From the NCBI GenBank assembly GCA_016271365.2, contig CM057456.1:664109501-664173500 (forward strand): a stretch of DNA of 64,000 nucleotides. The letters run 5' to 3'. Within the stretch, counting starts at the first letter, position 1; each line of letters opens with the position of its first letter. This document shows, in pieces, positions 54,745 through 64,000 of this stretch. The notes under the pieces are model-generated. The model saw only the letters and a program-made list of their open reading frames with translations. It was not told the origin of the DNA and did no database searches. Both the position numbers and the translations under genes were made by a program. The stretch is from Neoceratodus forsteri (taxonomy: Eukaryota > Chordata > Ceratodontiformes > Ceratodontidae).

Positions 54745-56760
54745 TAGCTACATTTCACAGTTTTTATCACCAAGTCTGTTTTGTCTAGGTGTACAGACCT
54801 GTCCACCAACACTGAATAGTCTTTCTACAGAAGCACTTGATGGTAGTGCTGTATTATAATGCAGGAATATTTTCTTGACTGTTGGGAAGTTTTGTAAACT
54901 TTCAATATTTTTATTGGTGTCTTTCAGGTACTGCTCCAGTTCATTAATAACTGCACCACCACGGGTAGGTTATGTAGTATTGTCAAATTTGAAGAAATCA
55001 TCATCATCGTCCTCAGGATTGTCTTCAGATGATGGGCTGCCGCAAACAGTATCTTCCTGATGTGACAACAACAGCACTTCATTCTCAAGCATGTTTTGCA
55101 CAGCTCGGTCTTGCCCATCATTCCCTAGCCATCTTAGATGAAATTGCGGAAATGTGACACTAGTGAGAATCAACTCTCTCTGCTCAAAACTAGTACCAAA
55201 CCGAGTGTCTACCGCTTTCAAGATTGCATCAAGAAATGGCGATGCATACTGTAATACCAGTCTCATATCAAGTAATTTTTTTTCAAAGCAACCAATATTG
55301 GAAGAAGATAGCCCATGTAACATTTTGTTTCTGCCTGCAAAATAGCCAGTGAATTTGCTAAAAGCTGCATTACTTTACAGTACTCCACTAAGAAAGCAAC
55401 AATTTGCTCTAAATCTTGTGAGACCAAGTGCATCGCATATGTTATGCAAATCTTCTTCATCTTTTTCAACAATAGACCTTATTTTGTCAACCGCTCTATA
55501 GTACAAATTCCACCTTGTGTCGTTGGGGACAACTAGTTTGGTATCAATTGTGTCAGAGACTGTTTCACTGGCTTAAGAACTTCGGTGTACTTTGTTCCAA
55601 AGAGCTGAGCATTTGGCCATTATGCTGTGGAACACCTTTTTGTAGGCAACATTGGATGTAACAGATTGTATATCCTTCACTACTACTAAGTTCAGGGTAT
55701 GAGCTGCACAGCGTTGATGAGAAGGAAGACTGTATGTCTCTTCCATGTCTTCATCCACATCACCTAAAATGCGGCCTATGTCAGTGAAGCTTACAACATC
55801 TTCTGTGTCATTGTCTACTTCAGCAGTACGACTGCTGCTTCCCCCTGTCTGCTGCTGCCGCTCATGGTCACCATCATCATCACTTTCCTCATCGTGAACT
55901 GTGATAGTGCCAATGGTGGATGTGATATTGTCAGAACCAAACACATGAAAAGTCTTAGCAAAGTTTGATTCGTTATCCACGACAGTTTTAACAACCTTGT
56001 TCTGAATGCGATATCTCAAGAGCATCTGCTCCAGTTTTGAGACAATAACATCATAAATGTGTCTGCCTTTTATTCTTAAGCATGCCAGTGCTGCCAATTT
56101 TCTCAACAATGTTTTCACATCTAGCCAATGTGCAGTGACACCTAGATAGCTTCTATTATGTGCCGTTCAAATGTCAGCCATAGTACAGATGTGACATACA
56201 CTGCTGAATTCAGAAATCAAGTTTGACTTCATGTTTTGGTACAGTTTCTCTATTCTGTGTGACAGTGTTGTACGTGTCATGGCTTTCTTATTTGGCTGCA
56301 GACCCATGACTAAACTGACAAATGAAGGCTGTTCAACAACATTGAATGACTGTAGATCTTCCAAGACAAACTGAATAATAAGTTTGTCAACATGAGACTG
56401 ACTGACAAGGGAACTCTTTGTTGATTCAAATAACTGTCATTGTAGAAAGCATTTTTATTTTATTCACAGCTGCTTCTGATGACACAGACCTCCCACTGCT
56501 GCTTGAGCTGAAAAAGTCATCATCATCTACCTCTTCTTCATGATCATCTCCTGACCTTTTGTGAGCAAGGATGGTCATGTCTGAATCTGTATTACTATGA
56601 CCACGGCTACTGCCTTTTGACACAAGTTTTTTGAATTTTTCCAAAGATGAAGGATGGATGCGCTCCATATGTTTTTTTAAATTTAACGTACTATTTCTTG
56701 AGGTTGACAGCAGCTTCATTTTCGGCACACAAAGTTTACACTGAACAGAAATGTTTTCCC
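54745..56760 (-). pseudogene. hAT-superfamily transposase with BED zinc finger
   Basis: Minus strand, domains in order. BED finger: VQCKLCVPKMKLLSTSR and LKKHMERIHPSS give C-x2-C and H-x4-H (56,640-56,745). A Ser/acidic linker follows. The DDE region has VVDNESNFAKTFHVFGSDN, an acidic insertion, and the hAT hallmark HQRCAAHTLNLVV (about 55,680-55,720), then KCSALWNKVHRSS. Then come WNLYYRAVDKI, LTSVTFPQFHLRWLGNDG, and the C-terminal dimerisation block LPSSASVERLFSVGGQVCTP (about 54,790-54,850), with a stop after LGDKNCEM. Frameshifts and a few stops split it into six open parts. The transposase is nearly complete in content but dead. Terminal repeats and an 8-bp duplication were not found. 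Confidence 0.93.
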
Positions 56761-59107
56761 TTTATCAGATTTTACCTCAAAGAACTCTCCCAAATACACT
56801 TTTGAAAAACAGACATACCCCGTAACTGTGAGACACTATGTTGCAGTAGCGGCATAAAAGAGGATGACGAAGAGAAGGAGGATGCATTTTGCCATTCAGT
56901 CTGATCAGTCTCGTTGTCTTGTTGTGTTCCTTTCTGGTTAACAGACATGTTAACTGCAGAGGAGGAACACTGCCATGTGAAAATGTGATGACACTGACAG
57001 TGACAGACAGACAGTCACACTGCACACTGACACTGGCTAATCAGTAATCACAGCATGGTTTCCCTACAACTAAGATTACAGTTCTGATACAAATTAAGAA
57101 CAGTATAACAATAACTACATAATAATGAAAGTGCTTCAAACAACAACAGTGCATCTAGATTGACAATCTCTACGTTACATGTTGCGTATGACTTGTTGCT
57201 TATTGACTGAGCAAACCCTTTTTTTATTTCACTTGCTCTGTCTGGTTATGTAATAAACATTAAATGACTCTGCCCAAGACTACTAACAGGGAAACATGGA
57301 AAACAGTCAGGGTCTTGGTATGAGAAATTCTGAATGATTGCAAAAACTGCAAGACAAAAGCTCACACTGTATGAAAAACAATGTGAAAAATGTCAATAAT
57401 ATTGTCTTTTTTTGTGGTATTTACTGGCCTGTACCACCTGGCCTGATCCAACAAAATGTGCTGCTATTTATATTCTGGGCTCTGTCTCTGGTATCTGCTT
57501 CTTAGCCTTCCCTTGCTGAAGCATGAAGATTTTGATGATGATGATGAAAGATAGTTAGTCGTATAGTTCTGCTTGTCACACACCTTTAAAAAACAACAAA
57601 TAAAAAGGGCTATGGTATGCATGCTTAGCACAGTGTGTCACCATATCTGTTCTAAGTTCTAAATAGTACAGTACAATAAAATCTCTGTCAATAAGCAGAA
57701 TCCCAATTATCCAGACCATACCTCTCTCTCTATATCTGAAATGTAACATTGTCCCCAAACTGTTGTTGATTTGAGTAATGTTATTATTGACTCCTGATTG
57801 TCCCTGCCGAGGGGGGTTTGACAAGTACAGACTGACAGTGCAAGGATGGTATACATTGTTATGCATTAATAACAGCACAAGGTAGTAGGTTGTCAGTTCT
57901 CTGAACTTTGAGGAGATAGAAAACATTTTTGTGGGTACGCCAGTGCCGCCTTAATGAGGTGCTTATCTGTTTTCCCTTAAGTGTCAGTTAGAACCAGTAT
58001 TCTGATAAGGTTAATTTTTGTGGTGAAAGATCAATTCTTTTGTCCTCTGTAATTTAAATACCAGGAATACCTTTTTCATTATGACTCACCCTGATATATC
58101 AATAATGTACTGTCTTGCACAAGTTGCATTTGCATTGCCCGAACAGTTATGCTGTATTAACTCATGTGTGATGACATCACTAGACAAGACCTTAAATTAT
58201 GTGTTATTTTACTGGTAAATAAATCAGAAATATATAAAAAAAAAAAAAACGTCTGTCTTTTTTTTATCAGTGAATACAGTAAATAATTTTTCTATGTTGC
58301 TTGTATGTAGCAAACACTTAAAAGTGGCTGGAGCAGATAACCTGTGAATTGAGATGAGCATGTTGATCTGGTCTGGTGTAGTATACTATGACAATCAATC
58401 CAGGATGTTACACATCCACCTTACCCTAGGCTGTGTGATTAACATGATCATGTGTGCCTCAGGGTGGCACTTCACACAAGGGAAAGATCAGGTACAACTG
58501 CAAACATCACAGAATAAGACGAGACCCAGACTCCAGAACAGTACATGCTCACCTCCATCCACTGGCACTCTGTAGACTGTAGGTTATGTGCTCTACTACT
58601 TCTAAGTGTTTTGGCACTTGACTTGAGGGAGGGGTTTAAACACATTCCATCCTTTCCTGCTCTGTTTGTGCTGCCCTGGCTGGTGATGACATCAAAAGGA
58701 GTCACACAGTACCCAACAATAAAAACTTACCTCACTCCACTTCATCACCAGACACTTCATGTGTGCTCCTCAGTCAATGAGTCAGCTACCCTCCTCCTGA
58801 CTATATCACGGACACCTGGTGAATGTACACCTTCACATATTCAGCTCAGCTGCTGAGATGGCCGAGGGCCCAAGTTCCAACACAACCTGTAATTCAAAAC
58901 CAAACTGTAACGAACTTTGAAAAAAATATATCAAGTGCTCTGATTTAAGAAAGTGCTTAATTCACTACCTGCCGGCACTGCCCCACCTACACAGAATAAA
59001 AAAAAACATCCTATGCAGTTCAGGGACTATTTTTTGTTAATTTCACACAAAAATAAGAAAAATTGAAAAACAATATTATGCAAATGGGCCTAATCTGGAA
59101 ATGTTAC
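56761..59107. other. unassigned sequence
   Basis: 56,761-57,030 is probably the 5' flank or leader of the hAT element. Beyond that an A-run (58,235-58,248) is the only simple feature. CAGAATCCCAATTATCCAGA near 57,699 resembles pogo/Tigger-type ends but has no partner that I could find. No host exon was recognised. Confidence 0.35.
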
Positions 59108-59275
59108 TGAATTCTAATGATAGCAATAATGAACGACAGGAGGTTATGTTACTGTTCCAGTTAATCAACCCATGTTGGCAATATGACACTCGGCCATGCC
59201 TCATGCTACATAACACCCACAGAGATTGATTAACTGGAACATAAATGTAACCCCCCATCATTAAATTACCGCTTA
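59108..59275. mobile_element. palindromic MITE-like element
   Basis: The sequence is an imperfect palindrome of about 165 bases. TGTTCCAGTTAATCAA (about 59,154) is answered by TTGATTAACTGGAACA (about 59,226), with GGAGGTTATG outside on the left and TGTAACCCCCC on the right. Inner arms converge on a CTCGGCCATGCCTCATG centre. Outer arms (AATAATGAACGACAGG and CATCATTAAATTACC) extend the pairing. No coding capacity. Confidence 0.7.
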
Positions 59276-60594
59276 AATACCTATATAACCACAATCCTCC
59301 ATAATACATTCTGTTCTGCACCTTGCAGCCAGTAGCCCATCCACCACAGAATAGAATACACATCCATATCTATGTAGGCACTGCGGTTTCATCACTGCAT
59401 TTACCACTAGACCCTGGGCTGGCCCCACCACTCAGACCAATCCCTCTCGCTGTGATGGCCACCTCTACCCCACACTTCCTACAGTACTATGCATCATCAC
59501 CCCACTGTTTACCTCAGGAGATGGCTACCAGAGCAGCCCTCCACCCAACACCATAACCTACTGGCAATGTGAGTTGTTATGAGAGACTGCACAGCTGACA
59601 GCTCAGATGTTGACAGGCTGTGGGGTTGAGAAAGATGACTATGCCATGCCAGTTGATGTGTCCGATGCAATGCTGTGGTGGTGAGGGAAATATAGGACTG
59701 GTGGATACAGGGGGTTGGGAATCACTGGACACCAGGGCTTCTATATTCATACAGACTGAGTTTGGAAAGGTATTTGAGGGGGGTCTCAGACTCTGATCTG
59801 ACAGAAGAATATTATAGCACACACTGCAGTCGAGAGGTATCCAGACCATCTCTCAGTCAGTCATGATTTACAGGAATTTGGGATTGCATCTCTGAAAATC
59901 CTAAATGAGAAAAGTGATCACACTCTGATGTGATGCATAAATCTGTAAGTTGCATGACTGCGTTCAATGCTAGCATCCCTAAGACAGAGTCATCAGATTA
60001 CAGACAGTATATGACCTTCAACTCAAGTGTCAAGATCAGTGGTGGTTATGACTTATCGTTATCACTTGACTTACCTTATGTATGCTGGTATATAATTTTC
60101 AGCTTTGTTCGCATGGAATCTTCTGCTTCTTAAAAAACAACATCAAATCAACCTAAAAATAAGGTAATAGTAAAGAAGCATTATTATAAAACAGGTCTCA
60201 GAAATGCTGCAGTTTGATTGGCTGTTGGGATTATGCCAACAGCCTTACATTAATCCCACTCAGGTGGCTGTTACACTGTCATGTACCGTACAACGGTACA
60301 GCTTGATTGACCACAATAGCATATAGAATCAACATTCTTTAGCTATGCTGAATGACTGGAATGATGCATTCTGATTCTGAACCAGCACTCTTCAACTGTT
60401 GGTGGAATAACACTTGTCAAGTTACAAATATACACCTCCAACCTCACCCGCCTCCTAGAACAGCACTAAATAAACACTAAAAATATTGCATGTGTTGACT
60501 TCCTGGTGTTATTCACCAAGGATTTAACACACAGGGTGGTGGAATCACTGGATGTGACACGGGGTACAAGAAAGAAATATATGTATTTTTTTCT
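59276..60594. other. unassigned sequence
   Basis: A perfect 9-base stem, GGCTGTTGG and CCAACAGCC, occurs near 60,219-60,244. No gene or repeat family was recognised. Confidence 0.38.
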
Positions 60595-60610
60595 AAAAAG
60601 ACAACTAGTC

Positions 60611-61156
60611 CATGGCTTAGTGGCACTGAGGGTAGAGGCACTGGTTGCCACACCTTGCGCCACGCTGGTGACCCAGCTTTGAACACAAGTCTGGGGAGCC
60701 AGGGGTTGGTAGGGGAGGGATAGGATGGAGCATCTGGTGGACTGCTCTCCTATCCCAGAGAGGGATCCAGGGACCCACCACACTGTAACGTCCCCTGGTG
60801 ATGACCGAGGGGTGCTACTAGAGAGAGGTGCAGCAAGGGGGCAGAGTGTGGCAGATGTTGGCACGCTGTGCCTGGACATCATGGCACACCCGCACTCCAC
60901 AGGGGAGAAACTGTAAAAGCCCTCAGCATGCAGAAAGAGGGTTGGTCCGGTGGTGCTGCACCACTCCGATTCCAGAGGCTCCCCCTGTACTCAACCCCCT
61001 CGGCCCTGCAGTGGTGGAGTACGTACCTGCCGCAGACCACTGTGCAGGTTCAGTGGAGGGGGGAGGGCGAGGGACTTGGAAGTGCTGCAGGAGCTGTAGA
61101 CTAACCTGACTGGGAGGGAACCATAGGTAACACCCCCCCCACCATAGAGGACAAAA
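60611..61156 (+). mobile_element. tRNA-headed long SINE (family A), copy 3, with perfect TSDs
   Basis: Flanked by AAAAAGACAACTAGTC at 60,595-60,610 and again at 61,157-61,172, a 16-base perfect target-site duplication. The body of 546 bases starts CATGGCTTAGTGGCACTGAG (A-box region) and has ACGCTGGTGACCCAGCTTTG (degraded B box). It then shares GGTTGGTAGGGGAGGGATAG, GGAGCATC and GGACTGCTCTCC with the other copies, and CCCCTGGTGATGACCGAGGG. The remaining 340 bases are GC-rich and not obviously related to copies 1 and 2. The 3' end merges with the A-run of the duplication. Confidence 0.9.
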
Positions 61157-61172
61157 AAAAAGACAACTAGTC

Positions 61173-62149
61173 TGAGATGGCACATTGTGTAGCGATAGGG
61201 GAACTTCTCATGACACAGGTGATCATCTGGGAAGAATGAATGAGCCCAGCCCTGCTGGAGCATTTTTTCAATGGTCCAGATGCCCTAGTCATCATTATGG
61301 AAAGAAGACCCACATACCCACATCCTACAGGACTACAGCCACCCCTGGCTGCCAGAGACCTTGGGACACATGGGGGAAGGGAGTGATGCTGTGCTGCGTA
61401 TAATGAAACTGCATGCTCGCACTGGGGTCCTCAACCCGAAATGCTGTTACCCCTGTGGGGCACAAGAGAAAGGAGAAACTACTGATGGTAAACAAAGCCC
61501 CACCCTCCATCTGTAGTTCCTTGAAAGCTACTATATCCTGCTCAAAGCAAAGGCAGTATGCACCCAAGCTGTTGAGCACTGGCCAGGATTCAGAAATGAA
61601 TATAAAAACACCAGACATATGTGTAAATATTTTACCTAGACACTTGAAAGAAAAAGAGGGGGCCAGCAGTCAATGCAGCAGTGCAATAGTCATAACAGCC
61701 CATGAATAACTGAGGTACATCATGTCACATACCAGCATTCCAAAGAGCCCAGATGACAGGATTACAAAATGCTGCCATGGTTGGGCTACTTCTTTTCGTA
61801 TTCAAGTCACTTAGCTACCAGCACAGACAGTCATGATGTCCTGTTCACCACCAGGCTGGTCCAAACAAGCTAAACTAAACCCAGGCCACTCTTGTCTACT
61901 GCATCTAGTACTAACACTACACACATAATAATGGTTGCAGCTGGCAGGGCCAAGGGTGCCATAAAGCCCCCGCTCTGAATGAAATTGTTATGGAAAACTA
62001 CTGTGGCTGATGGCTGTGCCACTCTGGTGGCCACTCAACTGTAAGTTCTGATTATGAATCATTCTTACTGTTGCTCTTCTGCATTAATTAACTACACTGA
62101 ATTCCCCACACCAGGCAGTGCAGGCACTTGGGTTAAATGAAATCCCTAC
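61173..62149. other. unassigned sequence
   Basis: No repeat or gene was recognised. The frames at 61,185-61,709 are short and lack domain similarity. Confidence 0.35.
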
Positions 62150-62430
62150 TGTAGTGCAGCAGGAGGGCCGGGGGTGCTGCACTGCTGAGAGGCCACCTTT
62201 TGGATGAGACGTTAAACTGAGGTACCATCTGCCTGTTCTGGTGTTAGTCTAGACCATTCAGGCATTAAAGATTCCATGGCACTTCTCAACAAGAGTAGGG
62301 AACTTCCCCAGTGCCCTGGCCAAATTATCCCAGTCACTAAAAATGCCACCAACAGGTTAATCTGGTTCAAGGTCAGTTGGCATTCATCTGTATTCCCCTT
62401 CCCCAGGTAGTACCTAAAAATAGACAGAAT
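62150..62430 (+). mobile_element. V-SINE-like fragment
   Basis: CTGAGAGGCCACCTTTTGGA and GATGAGACGTTAAACTGAGG, followed by CATTAAAGATTCCATGGCAC, TTCTCAACAAGAGTAGGGAA and CCCTGGCCAAAT, match the conserved body I know from V-SINE/HE1-type SINEs of fishes and lungfish. The tRNA head and TSDs were not located. The family name is from memory. Confidence 0.7.
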
Positions 62431-64000
62431 TTGTCTAATGAACTTACCCGCTCAACAAAAATGAAATAAAACTGTCTGGACATGGATGGAAAACCATAAT
62501 ACTCCATTCAAAGAGCACAGGCACTTCAGGCAGCACAGATACTTTTTTCCTACACAATAGCAAACAACAACATCATTGATGATGTCACAGTCTGGAAGTA
62601 GTTAGCATGATGGTGATTCAGGGTGACCAGGTGCACTTTAGTACACAGAAAATCTTAAAGTCAATTTTAGAGGGAAAAAAATTAATTTCCATTTTGGGGA
62701 CAGGACAGCTTGGAAACAGAAAGCAGACTACAATACATCTCCTCCAGTCCCGACTTGGGGGGGGAACCTGTGCTGCCTGAGTGAGTGAACTCATTCCTCC
62801 TCAGTCTTAATTAATGCATATGATTAATCACATGACATGACATCTTATATATTTTACTTCCATCCAAGTGTGTGGACCACCACTAGTGACCACTCCAGTG
62901 ACCTACTGACCCTGACCTAGGGACAACTTACTGCCTCCTCTTGGCTGCTGTCCACATGCCACCATGCTGCCATGCCAGCCAGAATAATGAGAGGGACTGC
63001 TGCCAGCAGCAGCTGGGCCAGTGTGCAGTGCGCTGTGCTGTCAGTTCCACCCATGAGTGCCACAACCCACCTTTGCACAGCATTAATAATGTACAAAAGT
63101 TAATTATTAAATAAATTAAATACCTCCAGTCTACTAGTTGAGGTGGTGTCTGTGGTGGACCATGCCTGCCACCGGCTTGGCTTGCTTCTGTCCGCCCTGT
63201 GGCAGTGGGGCTCCCTCGTGCTAGTGATGGTCATTGCGTCACCTCATGTCTTCTCCTCAACTGACCCAGGTGGCAGGCCTATGCACCTGCTTCTTCTTCT
63301 TACTGCTGGCTGGCTCCCCTTCCCTCCCTCGTGCTGTGCACTGTTCTTTAGTAGCAGTGCCTGCATGGCCTACTGGCTGCCAGTACTGTCTGCTGCTGCA
63401 AGGCCATGACCTGCACCTGATCTAGTTCAGCACGACACCCTCCACTGGAGTCGCCAGACCAGTTGTCTTCTCTGATCCTCCCCAGCTCACTCTGATCAAT
63501 CAACTCTGTCCTCACCGCTGGATTGGAGGGTCTGACTTCCACCTCCTCACTCTTCCTGCTCCTCACTACCAGCCAGCCAGGCCAGGCAAAAAGTTAGGCA
63601 GCAAGCCGCAACCACAGCACCCTCCCTGCCTACACACACAGTCGCAGAAAAGAAACCTCCCCAGATGCCTGTCCCCAGAAACACAAGGTCACCCTGCCTT
63701 TTGGCTTACCACATGGCGAGTGGTGTATTTGGCACCCACCGCCATGCCACAAAACACACAACAGGCTGGGTCGCACCCTACGTCCTCCTAGTGCCTCAAG
63801 TCCAGACCACACATGGTGGTGTGTGACGATGTCCACACTCGACACTAGACCTGGTCTTTTTCTCAGGAGGATAAGGCAGAGGATCTTTATTTACTTTTTT
63901 AAATTATTAGAATCCTCACCTCTTTTGCATTTTTTCTATCTCTTTGCATATTCCCCACTATTCTTCGGCTCACAACTACCCTGACCACCGGTGAGCATGC
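62431..64000. other. unassigned sequence
   Basis: G-runs at 62,757-62,764 and a GC-richer, CT-rich part after 63,130. Open frames (63,143-63,409 and others) are short, Leu/Ser-rich and without recognised domains. No promoter or exon could be supported. Confidence 0.35.

Noticed and set aside
57660..58030. pogo/Tigger-type transposon end
   Set aside because: A single phrase (CAGAATCCCAATTATCCAGA) is suggestive, but no inverted partner or transposase remnant was found.
63143..63425. Possible short secreted or membrane protein
   Set aside because: The Leu-rich frame is short, has no recognised family, and overlaps an equally open second frame.

Overview
The window is repeat-dense DNA from a large-genome vertebrate. 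It shows CR1, L2 and L1 non-LTR retrotransposons, a Ty3/gypsy element, a DIRS-type tyrosine-recombinase retrotransposon, a hAT DNA transposon, several tRNA-derived SINE families and many satellite-like tandem arrays. The CR1 3' ends, with a degenerate TTTCTATG octamer tail, and the V-SINE-like and CORE/MIR-like SINEs suggest a lungfish or an amphibian, with lungfish slightly favoured. This is inference from repeat content only; no host exon was recognised. I see no rRNA, functional tRNA, CRISPR array or bacterial-style operon. Almost every reading frame here is a decayed transposon protein or a low-complexity frame.

Region by region: 1-3.6 kb holds a CORE/MIR-like SINE, a LINE RT tail, a 34-bp palindrome and a 77-bp tandem repeat. 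3.6-9.2 kb is mostly unrecognised, with SINE fragments. 9.2-14.5 kb has a decayed CR1, a 350-bp foldback element, a 120-bp tandem array with hexamer substructure, a 196-bp satellite and an L2 3' end with an (AAT)n tail. 14.9-15.5 kb is a tRNA-headed SINE with target-site duplications.

19.4-38 kb is a four-element nest. A DIRS-like element (gag from 19.4 kb, RT ending near 37.98 kb) is split once by a Gmr1-type gypsy element (20.6-27.6 kb) and again by an L1 (28.8-37.4 kb), which itself contains a CR1 (about 35-37.3 kb). The gypsy element is the highlight. Its gag carries a clear SCAN-like domain, its integrase lies upstream of reverse transcriptase/RNase H (copia-like order), its primer-binding site matches tRNA-Leu, and its 3' LTR has perfect TGTAAAAGG/CCTTTTACA-type termini. 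It is dead: there are frameshifts, stops and a lysine at the integrase catalytic Glu position.

38-51 kb is a second nest and satellite region. A 185-bp-class tandem repeat is interrupted by a SINE and by a minus-strand CR1, which is in turn interrupted by a plus-strand CR1. Several further tandem arrays follow, one with a unit beginning with the 5' end of a tRNA-Glu gene, and then an ORF1-bearing CR1-like 5' region with a 53-bp tandem array upstream of it. 51.7-57 kb has (CT)n and (GT)n microsatellites, a 145-bp-class tandem array and a decayed BED-finger hAT transposase. 57-64 kb is largely unrecognised, apart from a palindromic MITE-like element, a third copy of the tRNA-headed SINE with perfect TSDs, and a V-SINE-like fragment.
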